This document shows, piece after piece, positions 39,099 through 49,167 of a stretch of DNA of 64,000 nucleotides (positions within the stretch are counted from its first letter, which is position 1; the number at the start of each line of letters is the position of its first letter). The stretch lies in NCBI RefSeq assembly GCF_002531825.1, contig NZ_NWSX01000017.1, forward strand, positions 42,644 to 106,643, read 5' to 3'. Source of the stretch: Rhizobium sp. J15. Its GTDB lineage: Bacteria > Pseudomonadota > Alphaproteobacteria > Rhizobiales > Rhizobiaceae. The notes below the pieces were generated by a model that saw nothing but the letters and a program-made list of their open reading frames with translations, made no database searches and was not told where the DNA came from. A program made the position numbers and the translations under genes.

Positions 39099-40595
39099 AT
39101 GACGTCCCAGCAGACTGACAATGCCCTCAGGCAGCGCCTCGATTTCATCGAACTGGACGACGCCGCGCGCAAGTCGATGCGGGATCTGCGCCCTGTCATC
39201 GCCGAATTGATTGGCGGCGCGCTCGACAAATTTTATGCCAAGATCGCCAAGACCTCCGCCGTCGCGAGCTTCTTTTCCGACAAGTCCCATATGGGCCATG
39301 CCAAGAAGCGCCAGCAGGATCATTGGGCGAATCTCGCCGGCGGCGCCTTCGACGAGACCTATGTCGCCGGCGTGACCGCCGTCGGCCGCACGCATGCCCG
39401 CATCGGGCTGGAACCGCGCTGGTATATCGGCGGCTACGCCATCCTCATGTCCGAACTCGTCAAGGGCATCATGGAGAAGCAATGGCCGTCGATCTTCGCG
39501 CGCCAGCAGGGCAAGCTGCTGGCCGAGAAGCTGTCGGCCGTCATCAAGGCCGGCATGCTCGACATGGATTATTCGATCTCCGTCTATCTCGAGGCGCTCG
39601 AAGCGAAGCGCCACGCGTTGGAAGAAGAGCGCGCCAAGGCCGAGGCCGACCAGGCAATGGCACTGGAGCAGCTGCGCCGCGGTTTGGAAGCGCTGTCAAA
39701 TGGGGATCTCGACGCCACGCTGCCGGCCGACCTGCCGGGCAATTTCAAGCAGATGGCCGAGGACTACAACCGTGCCGTCAGCGCCCTTCGCCAGTCCTTC
39801 GCATCGGTGCGCGAGACCTCCGGCCATATCATGAGCGGTGCCGACGTCATTTCCAACGCGACCAACGATCTGGCGCTGCGCACCGCCCAGCAGGCGGCAG
39901 GCGTCGAGGAGAGTTCGGCCGCCCTGCAGCAGCTTTCCGTCAGCGTCGGCCAGACGGCCGCCAATGCCGAGAAGGCGTCGGACGCCGTGCGCGAAACGCA
40001 GCAGAAGGCGAAGAACTCCGGCGAACTCGTCACCAGCGCCGTCTCGGCGATGGCCGGCATCGAGAAATCCTCGACCGAAATTTCCAAGATCATCGGCGTT
40101 ATCGACGAGATTGCCTTCCAGACCAATCTGCTGGCGCTGAATGCCGGTGTCGAGGCGGCCCGCGCCGGCGATGCCGGCAAGGGCTTCGCCGTCGTCGCCC
40201 AAGAAGTCCGCCAGCTTGCCCAGCGCACGGCGGAAGCCGCAAAGGAGATCAAGAACCTGATCTCCCAGAGTTCGACACAGGTCAATGAAGGCGTCGACAT
40301 CGTCTCCAGCACCGGCGAGGCGCTGAACGACATGATCAGCCGCATCGACATCATCAACCGTTTCGTCGCCGATATCGCCGCTGCCGCGCGCGACCAGGCG
40401 ACCGGCGTCAACGAAGTCAGCGTGGCGATCCGCAGCATGGGCGAGATCACCCAGCAGAATTCCGGCATGGTCGAGCATACTTCGGCGGAAACCCGCCGTC
40501 TCAAGGATGAGGTGGAGAGCCTGATCACGCTGCTGCGGCGCTTCCGCGCCCAGCCCGAGGGCCGTTCGGCCATCGCTGCCCGCCGGGCGGCGTGA
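39099..40595 (+). CDS. Globin-coupled (HemAT-like) soluble chemoreceptor
   Basis: 498 residues without membrane helices. The N-terminal ~170 residues form a protoglobin sensor; the proximal heme ligand is probably H99 in [22 protein letters not shown] short HAMP-like linker ([22 protein letters not shown]) precedes the MCP signalling domain with tip [41 protein letters not shown]. It likely signals O2 or redox gas level to the Che system (aerotaxis). Unlike the two membrane receptors in this window it has no WEEF-type tail, so adaptation would depend on other receptors. Confidence 0.92.
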   Translation: MTSQQTDNALRQRLDFIELDDAARKSMRDLRPVIAELIGGALDKFYAKIAKTSAVASFFSDKSHMGHAKKRQQDHWANLAGGAFDETYVAGVTAVGRTHARIGLEPRWYIGGYAILMSELVKGIMEKQWPSIFARQQGKLLAEKLSAVIKAGMLDMDYSISVYLEALEAKRHALEEERAKAEADQAMALEQLRRGLEALSNGDLDATLPADLPGNFKQMAEDYNRAVSALRQSFASVRETSGHIMSGADVISNATNDLALRTAQQAAGVEESSAALQQLSVSVGQTAANAEKASDAVRETQQKAKNSGELVTSAVSAMAGIEKSSTEISKIIGVIDEIAFQTNLLALNAGVEAARAGDAGKGFAVVAQEVRQLAQRTAEAAKEIKNLISQSSTQVNEGVDIVSSTGEALNDMISRIDIINRFVADIAAAARDQATGVNEVSVAIRSMGEITQQNSGMVEHTSAETRRLKDEVESLITLLRRFRAQPEGRSAIAARRAA

Positions 40596-40692
40596 CGCGA
40601 ATATGGCAAAATTCGGGGCGGGGAGGCAAAAAAGCGCGCTCCCCCGCCGCCGGATAATTCCATAGTCGGAAAAGATGGGTTATGGGAACGCC

Positions 40693-41208
40693 ATGACCAT
40701 TAAGCCACTCATCATTCTTCCCGATCCTCTCCTCCGCCAGATATCCAAGCCGATCGAGCGGGTGGATGCCGACCTGCAGCGTCTTGCCGACGACATGCTG
40801 GAAACCATGTACGATGCCCCGGGCATCGGCCTTGCCGCCATCCAGATCGGCGTGCCGCGCCGCATGCTCGTCATCGACGTTGCGCGCGAAGGCGAGGAAA
40901 AGCAGCCGCAGGTCTTCATCAATCCCGAAATCGTCAAATCCTCCGACGAGCGCTCCGTCTATGAGGAGGGGTGCCTATCGATTCCGGATTACTATGCCGA
41001 GGTCGAGCGTCCGGCGATCGTTTCGGTGAAATTTCTCGACCGGGACGGCAAGGAGCAGACAGTGGAAGCCGACGGCCTGCTCGCCACCTGCCTGCAGCAC
41101 GAGATCGACCACCTGAACGGCGTGCTCTTCATCGACCATATTTCGCGGCTGAAGCGGGAGATGGTGATCAAGAAATTCACCAAGGCGGCGAAATCCAAGG
41201 CCCTCTGA
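40693..41208 (+). CDS. def: Peptide deformylase
   Basis: 171 residues from ATG 40693 (GGGAA upstream). All three PDF motifs: [10 protein letters not shown] (45-53), EGCLSIP with metal ligand C94, and QHEIDHLNG with H136, E137 and H140. It removes the N-formyl group of nascent proteins; fmt, which adds it to Met-tRNA, lies 760 nt downstream. The two genes are usually adjacent; here a toxin-antitoxin module separates them. Confidence 0.97.
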   Translation: MTIKPLIILPDPLLRQISKPIERVDADLQRLADDMLETMYDAPGIGLAAIQIGVPRRMLVIDVAREGEEKQPQVFINPEIVKSSDERSVYEEGCLSIPDYYAEVERPAIVSVKFLDRDGKEQTVEADGLLATCLQHEIDHLNGVLFIDHISRLKREMVIKKFTKAAKSKAL

Positions 41209-41214
41209 CGAGCG

Positions 41215-41243
41215 TTGAAAATGCGTCGGCGAGGCATTATGAT
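41215..41243 (+). promoter_or_regulatory. Sigma-70-type promoter of the toxin-antitoxin module
   Basis: TTGAAA (41215-41220), 17-base spacer, TATGAT (41238-41243), a close match to the vegetative consensus. It begins seven bases after the def stop codon. The -10 element lies inside the left arm of the palindrome at 41236-41260, which predicts repression when that site is occupied. Confidence 0.75.
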
Positions 41244-41260
41244 ATCGCTGATATCATAAT
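41236..41260. promoter_or_regulatory. Perfect palindromic operator upstream of fitA-like gene
   Basis: Arms attatgatatc and gatatcataat (11 bases, perfect) around gct. It covers the -10 box through the expected transcription start and ends exactly at the Shine-Dalgarno GGAGG (41261-41265). Ribbon-helix-helix antitoxins such as FitA bind AT-rich inverted repeats of this sort in their own promoters. Confidence 0.8.
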
Positions 41261-41270
41261 GGAGGCGCCG

Positions 41271-41531
41271 ATGGGTGACCTGCTTATTCGAGATGTTCCC
41301 GAAGCGATGAAGCGGCAGCTTCAGGAAAGCGCCCAGCGCAACGGCCGCAGCCTTTCGGAGGAAGCGATCGAAATCATCCGCCGCCAGATTGCGGTGGAGC
41401 GCTCGGGTGCTTCCGCCGGGCAGCGCCTGCGCTCTCTGATGGGCGAGGAAAGGTTGAGCGAAGACGAAGTCGAAGCCATCGCCGCAGCCCGCCACGAACG
41501 CGACCGCGAGCCGCCGCGTTTCGACAGATGA
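41271..41531 (+). CDS. FitA-like ribbon-helix-helix antitoxin
   Basis: 86 residues from ATG 41271, with GGAGG five bases before. The N-terminal RHH DNA-binding motif is MGDLLIRDVPEAMKRQLQESAQRNGRSLSEEAIEIIRRQI, the Arc/FitA pattern; the C-terminal part ([25 protein letters not shown]) is the likely toxin-wrapping segment, with basic residues that could occupy the PIN active site. An upstream in-frame ATG (MEAPM) overlaps the operator and is less likely. Its stop overlaps the toxin start in ATGA. Confidence 0.85.
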   Translation: MGDLLIRDVPEAMKRQLQESAQRNGRSLSEEAIEIIRRQIAVERSGASAGQRLRSLMGEERLSEDEVEAIAAARHERDREPPRFDR

Positions 41532-41947
41532 TCGTGCTCGATACGAATGTGATTTCCGAATTGCAGGGACGGACGCACAGTGAGCGGATCTTGAACTGGC
41601 TGGACGCCTACGACGTCGAGACGCTTTTCCTGACCACGATCTCGGTCGGGGAAATGCGCTACGGGCTTGAACTCCTTGATGACGGAAGGCGAAAGACGGC
41701 GCTGATCTCCGACTTCAACCGGATCGAGTCCGAATTTTCCGGCCGTTTGCTAGGGTTTTCCCTGAGCGCAGCGAATCGCTACGGCCTTCTGGCTGCGGCG
41801 CGCAGAAAGGCGGGACGGCCGATGGAAACGAAGGACGCCATGATCGCCGCCATCTGCCTTTCGAACGGCGCAACGCTCGCCACCCGCAACACCAGAGATT
41901 TCGAGGGGCTTGATCTCAAGCTCGTAAACCCGTTTGAAGACGGCTGA
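41528..41947 (+). CDS. FitB/VapC-like PIN-domain ribonuclease toxin
   Basis: 139 residues. PIN-domain acidic residues are all present: D5 ([12 protein letters not shown]), E42 ([11 protein letters not shown]), D103 ([10 protein letters not shown]) and D124 ([11 protein letters not shown]), so an active Mg2+-dependent endoribonuclease is predicted. The FitB subgroup is indicated by the RHH partner and the LRYG-type [17 protein letters not shown] segment. Targets are unknown; related VapC toxins cut tRNAs or rRNA. Fmt begins 20 nt downstream, so fmt may be read through from the module's promoter. Confidence 0.88.
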   Translation: MIVLDTNVISELQGRTHSERILNWLDAYDVETLFLTTISVGEMRYGLELLDDGRRKTALISDFNRIESEFSGRLLGFSLSAANRYGLLAAARRKAGRPMETKDAMIAAICLSNGATLATRNTRDFEGLDLKLVNPFEDG

Positions 41948-41967
41948 TCCTCAATTGGCGAGATAGA

Positions 41968-42903
41968 ATGTCCCTTCGCATCATCTTCATGGGAACCCCG
42001 GAGTTCTCGGTCCCAACCCTGCGCCTGCTTGTCGATGCCGGGCATAAGATCGTTGCGGTCTATACGCAGCCGCCGCGGCCGGGCGGCCGGCGCGGGCTCG
42101 ATCTGCAGAAATCGCCAGTGCACCAGGCGGCCGAGCTGCTCGGTCTTCCTGTCTTCACGCCGGTCAATTTCAAAGATCCGGAAGAGCGCGAGAGGTTTGC
42201 CGCCTTCAATGCCGATGTCGCCGTCGTCGTTGCCTACGGATTGCTGCTGCCGGAGGCGATTTTGAACGGCACGCGGAACGGATGCTACAACGGCCATGCC
42301 TCGCTGCTGCCGCGCTGGCGGGGTGCCGCTCCGATCCAGCGGGCGATCATGGCGGGCGACGAAAAGACCGGCATGATGGTGATGAAGATGGACAAGGGCC
42401 TCGATACCGGCGCCGTCGCGCTGACCCGCGAAGTCGAGATCGGCCCGAACATGACGGCGGGCGAGCTGCACGACCGGCTGATGCAGGTCGGCGCCAAGGC
42501 GATGGCGGAAGCCATGGTGAAGCTGGAGATGAACGACCTGCCGCTGACGCCGCAGCCGGCAGAGGGCGTGCTTTACGCCGCCAAGATCGACAAGGCCGAG
42601 ACCCGCATCGATTTTGCCAGAGATGCCAAGGACGTGCACAATCATATCCGTGGCCTCGCGCCGTTCCCCGGCGCATGGTTCGAACTTGAAGTCGGCGGCA
42701 AGCCGGAACGGGTGAAGGTGCTGGGCTCGGAGCTGGGAGAGGGTGAAGGTGCTGCCGGAGAGCTGCTGACGGATGATCTCCTGATTGCCTGCGCCTCTGG
42801 CGCGGTGCGGCTGACCCGGCTGCAAAAGGCAGGCGGCAAGCCGCTCGCCGCGGCCGATTTCCTCAGGGGCACGCCGCTGGCGGCGGGCATGAGGCTCTCC
42901 TGA
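41968..42903 (+). CDS. fmt: Methionyl-tRNA formyltransferase
   Basis: 311 residues. N-terminal formyltransferase domain starts [18 protein letters not shown]; catalytic residues lie in [20 protein letters not shown] (N, H) and the following [18 protein letters not shown] segment ([13 protein letters not shown]). The C-terminal OB-like domain binds initiator tRNA. Formylates Met-tRNAfMet with 10-formyl-THF. Its stop overlaps the truA start by one base. Confidence 0.97.
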   Translation: MSLRIIFMGTPEFSVPTLRLLVDAGHKIVAVYTQPPRPGGRRGLDLQKSPVHQAAELLGLPVFTPVNFKDPEERERFAAFNADVAVVVAYGLLLPEAILNGTRNGCYNGHASLLPRWRGAAPIQRAIMAGDEKTGMMVMKMDKGLDTGAVALTREVEIGPNMTAGELHDRLMQVGAKAMAEAMVKLEMNDLPLTPQPAEGVLYAAKIDKAETRIDFARDAKDVHNHIRGLAPFPGAWFELEVGGKPERVKVLGSELGEGEGAAGELLTDDLLIACASGAVRLTRLQKAGGKPLAAADFLRGTPLAAGMRLS

Positions 42904-43703
42904 TGCCGCGCTACCGCATGACCGTCGAATATGACGGCGGCCCCTATGTCGGCTGGCAGCGGCAGGAGAATGGTCCTTCGGTGCAGGGCGCGATCGAAGC
43001 CGCCGTGCTGTCGCTCACCGGCGAAACCGTCTCGATCCGCGGCGCCGGCCGCACCGATTCCGGCGTCCACGCCATGGGTCAGGTGATCCATGCCGATCTT
43101 TCGAAAGAATGGTCGCCCTACAAGCTGCAGAATGCCCTGAATGCGCATCTGCGGCTCGCCGGCGAGCGTGTCTCCATTCTCGACGTCGAGGTGGTTCCGG
43201 ACTTTTTCGATGCCCGCTTCTCGGCGCTGAGACGCCACTATCTCTACCGCATCGTCAGCCGCCGCGCGCCGCTGGCGCTGGAGGCCGGCAAGGCCTGGTG
43301 GGTACCGAAGGCGCTCGATCACGAGGTCATGCATGCCGCCGCCCGGAGGCTGGTCGGCAGGCACGATTTTTCCACCTTCCGTTCCGCCCATTGCCAGGCG
43401 AACAGCCCGGTGCGCACGCTCGACCGGCTGGATGTGACGCGGAATGGCGAGCTGATCGAGATCCGCGCCACCGCTCAGAGCTTCCTCCACAACCAGATCC
43501 GGTCCTTCGCCGGCACGCTGAAGCTTGCCGGCGAAGGCAAATGGACGCCAGACGACGTGCAGGCAGCGCTCGAGGCGCGGGATCGCAAGGCCTGCGGCCC
43601 GGTCGCGCCGCCGGAAGGGCTCTATTTCATGCGGGTGGACTATCCCGAGGTGATCACCGACCGGCGAAGGCCGGTCGACGAAACCGACGACGATCTGTCT
43701 TAA
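42903..43703 (+). CDS. truA: tRNA pseudouridine(38-40) synthase
   Basis: 266 residues; catalytic D52 lies in [17 protein letters not shown]. Other family blocks are [43 protein letters not shown] and [13 protein letters not shown]. Modifies U38-40 in the anticodon arm of many tRNAs. Coupled to fmt (ATG overlaps the last base of its TGA). Convergent with the membrane protein gene at 43720. Confidence 0.96.
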   Translation: MPRYRMTVEYDGGPYVGWQRQENGPSVQGAIEAAVLSLTGETVSIRGAGRTDSGVHAMGQVIHADLSKEWSPYKLQNALNAHLRLAGERVSILDVEVVPDFFDARFSALRRHYLYRIVSRRAPLALEAGKAWWVPKALDHEVMHAAARRLVGRHDFSTFRSAHCQANSPVRTLDRLDVTRNGELIEIRATAQSFLHNQIRSFAGTLKLAGEGKWTPDDVQAALEARDRKACGPVAPPEGLYFMRVDYPEVITDRRRPVDETDDDLS

Positions 43704-43719
43704 AGCTCCGCCGCTCCAG

Positions 43720-44316
43720 TCAGATCGGATAGATGCCGAGGAAGCGCTGGAGATATTCCGAAAGGATCATCGGCGGCACGAGCAGCACCAGCGTCAGCGC
43801 GCCGACCATCAGCGCGTGGCCATAGCAGATCATCCGCAGAATACGCGCCAGCACGAAGACCTGCGCCAGCATGCAGGCAAGCAGCAGCAGCGAGACGAAG
43901 CCGACGGTTCCGGGCAGGAAGAAGACCAGCGCCAGCAGCAGCCCGTTGATGTAGGAAAGCGGCACGCCGAGCCAGTTGACGCTGACGACGAGCGGCGCGA
44001 AGCGCTCGCCCATGCGGAATGCAAGCAGCAACAGCCCGGCAAAGACCAGCGGCACGAACCAGTTGGCGACCTCGACGAGGCTGAGCCTGATATAGAAGGC
44101 GAAGTCGACATCGGCTTCCGGCGGCATCGCCCGCAGGAAGGCCTGTCGCCACCAGAGCCAGGAAATGCCCATCGGCGGCAGGCACCAGGCCATCGCCCAG
44201 AACGAACGGTTGACGCCGCGCTCCGACATGTCGAGGAAGCGGAAGCCGCGCGGATCCAGCCGGATCAGCAGCCAGAGGCCCGCCAGATAATATTGGACTT
44301 CTCTAAGACCCGGCAT
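43720..44316 (-). CDS. Hypothetical multi-pass membrane protein overlapping dapE
   Basis: 198 residues with about five or six hydrophobic segments (roughly 37-55, 83-103, 112-136, 138-158 and 166-190). I recognise no assigned family; layout loosely resembles Yip1-like or other small integral membrane proteins. N-terminal [34 protein letters not shown] is aromatic-rich. The start overlaps the end of dapE by 14 nt, so it is likely translated from the dapE transcript. Function unknown; co-expression with lysine/diaminopimelate synthesis hints at an envelope role but that is speculation. Confidence 0.75.
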   Translation of the reverse strand: MPGLREVQYYLAGLWLLIRLDPRGFRFLDMSERGVNRSFWAMAWCLPPMGISWLWWRQAFLRAMPPEADVDFAFYIRLSLVEVANWFVPLVFAGLLLLAFRMGERFAPLVVSVNWLGVPLSYINGLLLALVFFLPGTVGFVSLLLLACMLAQVFVLARILRMICYGHALMVGALTLVLLVPPMILSEYLQRFLGIYPI

Positions 44317-45496
44317 TGGCGAACCAGCGGGCGATGAAGGTCTCGTAGATCGCCGTCAGCATCTCCAGATCGGAAACGGCGACGCGCTCGTCGACCATGT
44401 GCATCGTCTGGCCGACGAGGCCGAATTCGACGACCGGGCAGTAATCCTTGATGAAGCGCGCATCCGACGTGCCGCCGGTGGTCGAAAGCGCCGGCGACCG
44501 GCCGGCGACACTTTCGACGGCTGATGACAGCGAGGCGATCAGGGCGTTGTTGCGCGTGAGGAAGACATGGCTCGGCCGGTCGGCCCAGACGATGTCGTAT
44601 TTCACCGGCTCCCGGCCCGGTCGCAAGACGCCGTCGCGGGCGGCGGCGTCGAGGCGCCGCAGGATTTCGGCCCTCAGCGTCTCGGCTGTCCAGCTATCGT
44701 TGAAGCGGATGTTGAAGCTTGCCGATGCCTTGGCCGGAATGACGTTGGTCGCGGGATTGCCGACGTCGATGGTGGTCACTTCGAGGTTCGACGGCTGGAA
44801 GTTGTCGGTGCCGCCGTCGAAGGGCGGGTCCATCAGCGCCTCGGTCAGCTGCAGAATGCCGCGCACCGGATTGTCGGCAAGATGCGGATAGGCCGCATGG
44901 CCCTGCACGCCATGAACCGTGATCTTGCCCGACAGCGAGCCGCGCCGGCCGATCTTGATCATGTCGCCGAGCCTGTCCGGATTGGTCGGCTCGCCGACGA
45001 GGCAGGCATCCCAGCGTTCGCCGCGATCGGCCGCCCAGTGCAGCAGCTTGATCGTGCCGTTGATCGCCGGGCCTTCCTCGTCGCCGGTGATGAGGAAGGA
45101 GACCGAGCCCTTCGGCGGACCGTTCTTCTCGATATGGCGAGCGACGGCGGCGACGAAGCAGGCGATGCCGCCCTTCATGTCGACGGCGCCGCGGCCGAAA
45201 AGCTCGCCCTTGGCAATCTCGGCGGCGAAGGGCGGATGCGTCCAGGCGGCCTCGTCGCCGACGGGAACGACATCGGTATGGCCGGCAAACATCAGGTGCG
45301 GCCCGTCGCTGCCGAGCCGGGCATAGAGGTTCTCGATATCGGGCGTGCCCTCTTCGCTCGCCTTCACCCTGTCGATCTTGAAGCCAAGCGGCGCAAGCAT
45401 CGCCTCCAGCGCCGTCAGCGCGCCGCCTTCGGCGGGCGTCACGGACGGGCAGCGAATCAGGGTCTGGAGATTGGCGACGGGATCGGTAGCGGTCAT
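44303..45496 (-). CDS. dapE: Succinyl-diaminopimelate desuccinylase
   Basis: 397 residues, M20 metallopeptidase family. Zinc ligands: H73 in [13 protein letters not shown], the bridging aspartate in [15 protein letters not shown], and glutamates in [13 protein letters not shown]. It releases meso-diaminopimelate precursors from N-succinyl-LL-DAP in lysine and peptidoglycan synthesis. ATG 45496 ([15 protein letters not shown]) is preferred over one 12 codons upstream because the family starts there. dapD is just upstream on the same strand. Confidence 0.95.
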   Translation of the reverse strand: MTATDPVANLQTLIRCPSVTPAEGGALTALEAMLAPLGFKIDRVKASEEGTPDIENLYARLGSDGPHLMFAGHTDVVPVGDEAAWTHPPFAAEIAKGELFGRGAVDMKGGIACFVAAVARHIEKNGPPKGSVSFLITGDEEGPAINGTIKLLHWAADRGERWDACLVGEPTNPDRLGDMIKIGRRGSLSGKITVHGVQGHAAYPHLADNPVRGILQLTEALMDPPFDGGTDNFQPSNLEVTTIDVGNPATNVIPAKASASFNIRFNDSWTAETLRAEILRRLDAAARDGVLRPGREPVKYDIVWADRPSHVFLTRNNALIASLSSAVESVAGRSPALSTTGGTSDARFIKDYCPVVEFGLVGQTMHMVDERVAVSDLEMLTAIYETFIARWFANAGS

Positions 45497-45598
45497 GGCG
45501 GTCGAACTATCCGGCGGGAATGGCAAAGACATGGCAAGGCGGGACCGCCTCGCGCAAAAAGACGCCCGCCTGTTTACCGGATCAATTTCCCGATGTCA

Positions 45599-46459
45599 TC
45601 AATCGCGAAGCAGCTCGTTGATGCCGGTCTTCGAGCGGGTCTTTTCATCGACGCGCTTGACGATCACGGCGCAATAGAGATGCGGCGCCGGCTGGCCGTT
45701 CGCCATCGTCGCATTGCCCGACGGCATCGAGCCGGCGACGACGACGGAATAGGGCGGCACTTCGCCATACATCACCTCGCCGGTGGCGCGGTCGACGATC
45801 TTGGTCGACTTGCCGATATAGACGCCCATGCCGAGCACCGAGCCTTCGCGGATGATGCAGCCCTCGACCACTTCGGAGCGGGCGCCGATGAAGCAATTGT
45901 CCTCGATGATCGTCGGGCCGGCCTGCATCGGTTCCAGCACGCCGCCGATGCCGACGCCGCCGGAGAGATGCACATGCTTGCCGATCTGCGCGCAGGAGCC
46001 GACCGTCGCCCAGGTATCGACCATCGTGCCTTCGCCGACATAGGCACCGAGATTGACGAAGGACGGCATCAGGACCGCGTTCGGCGCGATATAGGCCGAG
46101 CGGCGCACGACGCAGTTCGGCACGGCGCGGAAGCCCGCGGCGCGGAACTGGTTCTCGCCCCAGTTTTCGAACTTCGAGGGAACCTTGTCCCACCAGGTGG
46201 AATTGCCAGAACCGCCCTTGACCACTTCCATGTCGTTGAGGCGGAAGGACAGGAGCACTGCCTTCTTCAGCCACTGATTGACCGTCCAGGCGCCGTCGGC
46301 GCCGCGCGTCGCCACGCGCGCCTTGCCTTCGTCGAGCAGATTGAGCGCTGCTTCGACCGCGTCGCGGACCTCGCCCTTCGTCGACGTGTTCACATTGTCG
46401 CGATTGTCGAAGGCGGCTTCGATGGTCTTTTCGAGGGATGCGAGGTCGGTGGCGCTCAT
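45599..46459 (-). CDS. dapD: 2,3,4,5-tetrahydropyridine-2,6-dicarboxylate N-succinyltransferase
   Basis: 286 residues with a left-handed beta-helix built from hexapeptide repeats ([27 protein letters not shown], then [19 protein letters not shown]). Catalyses the succinyl transfer step before DapC and DapE; with dapE it fixes the succinylase branch of lysine synthesis. Start ATG 46459 follows GGAAT. The gap to dapE is about 100 nt. Confidence 0.96.
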   Translation of the reverse strand: MSATDLASLEKTIEAAFDNRDNVNTSTKGEVRDAVEAALNLLDEGKARVATRGADGAWTVNQWLKKAVLLSFRLNDMEVVKGGSGNSTWWDKVPSKFENWGENQFRAAGFRAVPNCVVRRSAYIAPNAVLMPSFVNLGAYVGEGTMVDTWATVGSCAQIGKHVHLSGGVGIGGVLEPMQAGPTIIEDNCFIGARSEVVEGCIIREGSVLGMGVYIGKSTKIVDRATGEVMYGEVPPYSVVVAGSMPSGNATMANGQPAPHLYCAVIVKRVDEKTRSKTGINELLRD

Positions 46460-46652
46460 GGGAATTCCTTAAACTTCGATCTTTATCGTGGAGACGGCGC
46501 AGTCTCCGGAATTGCGGTTGGCGGGATTGTGTCCTGCTCTACAGCATGCGCCCGTAGAATGGAATGATTTTTCGGGCAGGATCAATCTGGATTCAAGGCG
46601 TTATCGCGACATATCCGGCACTAAGGCCGGCAGGACTGAAAGGCATTTCGAT

Positions 46653-47519
46653 ATGGCGAAGGGACGAAACGGCGGTTCTAGGCGCAAGGATGGCGTATGG
46701 GACCCGCTGAAGAGCAGCTCGACCGACAGGCAGCGCGCCGAGGCCGTGCCGAAGACGCCGCAGACGATGTCGCCTGCCTATCGCCTTGCCTATGTCGATG
46801 AGGATTTCCTCTGCCGCGAGGAACTGCGGCCTATCCGCCTGCAGCTGGAGCTCCTGAAGACGGAGATGATGCTGACCGAACGCGGCATCCGCTCGACCGT
46901 CGTCATGTTCGGCGGCGCCCGCATTCCCGCTCCCGGCCAGAGCGCCTGGGCGGCGCGCAATGATGTCCAGCGCGCCAATCTGGAGGCGGCGTCCGTCTAT
47001 TATGACGAGGCGCGCAAATTCGCCCGGCTCTGCTCGAAATATTCGGCGACCTTCGATTTCCATGAATATGTGATCGTCACCGGCGGCGGTCCCGGCGTGA
47101 TGGAGGCAGGCAATCGCGGCGCGACCGACGAGGGCGCGCCTTCCATCGGTCTCAACATCGTGCTGCCGCACGAACAGGCGCCGAACGCCTATGTGACGCC
47201 CGAACTCAGCTTCAACTTCCACTATTTCGCCATCCGCAAGATGCATTTCATGGTGCGCGCCAAGGCGATCGCGGTCTTTCCCGGCGGCTTCGGGACGCTT
47301 GACGAATTCTTCGAATGCCTGACGCTGATCCAGACCGGGCGCATGGAGCGCCTGCCGCTGATCTTGTTTGGCGAGGCGTTCTGGAAGAGCATCATCAATT
47401 TCGACGCATTGGCCGAATTCGGCACGATCGCGCCCGATGATGTCAAGCTGATCAGCTTCGTCGAGACGGCCGAAGCCGCGTGGAAGATCGTGCAGGATTT
47501 CTACGAACGCCGCGAATAG
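46653..47519 (+). CDS. LOG-family protein (nucleoside-5'-monophosphate phosphoribohydrolase-like)
   Basis: 288 residues from ATG 46653. The Rossmann-like LOG domain has GGGPGVMEAGNRGA and the catalytic PGGFGTLDEFFE (PGGxGTxxE) motif. Members release adenine or cytokinin base from nucleoside monophosphates; others act as AMP or pyrimidine nucleotidases. The basic N-terminus (MAKGRNGGSRRKDGVWDPLK) and a ~75-residue extension before the domain define a long subgroup. In a plant-associated bacterium a cytokinin role is possible but not shown. Divergent from dapD. Confidence 0.85.
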   Translation: MAKGRNGGSRRKDGVWDPLKSSSTDRQRAEAVPKTPQTMSPAYRLAYVDEDFLCREELRPIRLQLELLKTEMMLTERGIRSTVVMFGGARIPAPGQSAWAARNDVQRANLEAASVYYDEARKFARLCSKYSATFDFHEYVIVTGGGPGVMEAGNRGATDEGAPSIGLNIVLPHEQAPNAYVTPELSFNFHYFAIRKMHFMVRAKAIAVFPGGFGTLDEFFECLTLIQTGRMERLPLILFGEAFWKSIINFDALAEFGTIAPDDVKLISFVETAEAAWKIVQDFYERRE

Positions 47520-47609
47520 GGGCTCAGCGCCGCATTCCGATTGAAGAGGCACGAGAATCTCTTTCCCCGGCGGAGCGGGGAAAGAGTGGAGCCGATGGTT
47601 CGTTCCGCC

Positions 47610-48236
47610 CTACAGGAATGGCCGGTCCGGCATGTCGTCGATCGAAATGACGCCGTCCTTGTTGCGGTCCATCCGGACGAACAGCTTGTCGATGGCGGCT
47701 TCGGCTTCCTGCTTGGAAATCTGGCCGTTCTCGTCGGTGTCGACCCGGTGCATCATGATCGAGGCGTTCATGATGTTGCCGCCATGACGCATCCAGCGAT
47801 GGCCGTCACGACCTTCGTGACCCTCGCGCGGCGGTCGGCGCTGATCGCCGTTCTCCGCCGTCTTGGGGGCGGCATTCGCGTCGCTGTTTTCGTCGGCATT
47901 CTGTTTGCGCTTGTCGCGCATCGCCTGCATCTGCGTCTGCCGGTATTGCCGGATTTCGCCGGGTGTCAGCGACCCGTCATTGTTGGTGTCGATCGCGGCG
48001 AAAATCTTGTCGATACCTTCGGTCGCCTCTTCCTTGGTGACCTGTCCGTCCTTGTTCACATCGAACTGCTTGAGCATGCGCACATAGGTGATTTCGCGGA
48101 AGGCGCCGAAGTCCGGACGGCCTTTGCCGGCATGCTGACGCGGCCCATCGCCGGGCGCGGCAAAGCTTGCTCCGGCTGCTGCGCCGAAAACGAGGACGGA
48201 GGAAAGCGCTGCCAGTATCAGCTTGTTGCGGTACAT
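47610..48236 (-). CDS. Secreted EF-hand calcium-binding protein
   Basis: 208 residues. A signal peptide (MYRNKLILAALSSVLVFGAAAGASFA) precedes four canonical EF-hand loops: DVNKDGQVTKEE, DTNNDGSLTPGE, DTDENGQISKQE and DRNKDGVISIDD, in two pairs. The middle (about 95-130) is charged and low-complexity. Probably a periplasmic Ca2+ sensor or buffer; related calsymin-type multi-EF-hand proteins are known in Rhizobium etli and matter in symbiosis, although this one has only four loops. Partner unknown. Confidence 0.88.
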   Translation of the reverse strand: MYRNKLILAALSSVLVFGAAAGASFAAPGDGPRQHAGKGRPDFGAFREITYVRMLKQFDVNKDGQVTKEEATEGIDKIFAAIDTNNDGSLTPGEIRQYRQTQMQAMRDKRKQNADENSDANAAPKTAENGDQRRPPREGHEGRDGHRWMRHGGNIMNASIMMHRVDTDENGQISKQEAEAAIDKLFVRMDRNKDGVISIDDMPDRPFL

Positions 48237-48347
48237 CGTATTTCCCTTTCGTAAGGTGTCCCCTCACGAAAGAAGCTATGGCAACGAGGCGGGAAGACCC
48301 AGTTAAACATCGGTAAGCTGGGTGAAACTTTCGTAACGTGATGCCCG

Positions 48348-49064
48348 TCAGCGGCCGGATCCGGTCACCTTGCCGAGGAAGGCGGCGAGGTCGTCGGTGA
48401 CGAAATCGATGTGATCTTCCTCGCCGCTGGTTTTTTCCCACCATTCGACGACCGTTTCTTCCAGATTGCGCGGCACGAGCAGTACGGTCTGCATGCCGAG
48501 CGCTTTCGGCACCGTCAGATTGCGCGGCAGATCCTCGAACATCGCCGCCTTGCTCGTTTCGACGCGTTTCAGCGCCGTAAACTTGTCGTAGGTCGCCTGC
48601 GCCGGTTTCGGCACGTAGTCGGCGGCGACGATATCGAAGATGTCGTCGAAATGCTCGAGGATGCCGAGCGCGCCTGCCGTCATCTCGGCATGCTTGACGC
48701 TGCCGTTGGTAAAGATGAACTTGCGCCCCGGCAGCGCCTTGATCGCCTCGCCGAGTTCCGGCTGCGGCGTCAGCGCCGAATAGTCGATCGCATGCGCCTT
48801 TTCGAGGAAATCATTCGGGTCGATGCCGTGATGGATCATCAGTCCCTGCAGGGTCGTGCCGTGGTCGAGATAATACTGCTTCTGCAGCTTTCGCGCTTCG
48901 TCCCGCTCCATCTGCAAGAGCGCTGCGACATAGGCCGTCATGTTCTTGTCGATCTGCGCGAAGAGATTGACATGATGGGGATAGAGCGTGTTGTCGAGGT
49001 CGAACACCCAGTCGGTGACGTGTTCGAAATCGGCTTTTTCAGGCGTGCGGTCGATCTTTGTCAT
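48348..49064 (-). CDS. Pyrimidine 5'-nucleotidase (HAD superfamily)
   Basis: 238 residues. HAD motif I is VFDLDNTLYPHHVNLF (two aspartates), motif II FTNGSVKHAEMTAGALG, and motifs III/IV follow at YVPKPAQATYDKF and MFEDLPRNLTVPKALGM. The DNTLYP variant is typical of the SDT1/PhoP-type pyrimidine 5'-nucleotidases. It dephosphorylates UMP/CMP-like nucleotides. Divergent from the Ada-like gene at 49168. Confidence 0.88.
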   Translation of the reverse strand: MTKIDRTPEKADFEHVTDWVFDLDNTLYPHHVNLFAQIDKNMTAYVAALLQMERDEARKLQKQYYLDHGTTLQGLMIHHGIDPNDFLEKAHAIDYSALTPQPELGEAIKALPGRKFIFTNGSVKHAEMTAGALGILEHFDDIFDIVAADYVPKPAQATYDKFTALKRVETSKAAMFEDLPRNLTVPKALGMQTVLLVPRNLEETVVEWWEKTSGEEDHIDFVTDDLAAFLGKVTGSGR

Positions 49065-49167
49065 GGGCGTCCTTATGGCACAGGCGCGACCGCAGGGAAA
49101 TCGACAAGAAAAAATAGACGCCCGATTTTCGGCGGACGCGGCAGGCGCGGGGTGCTAGAAAGTCGGC

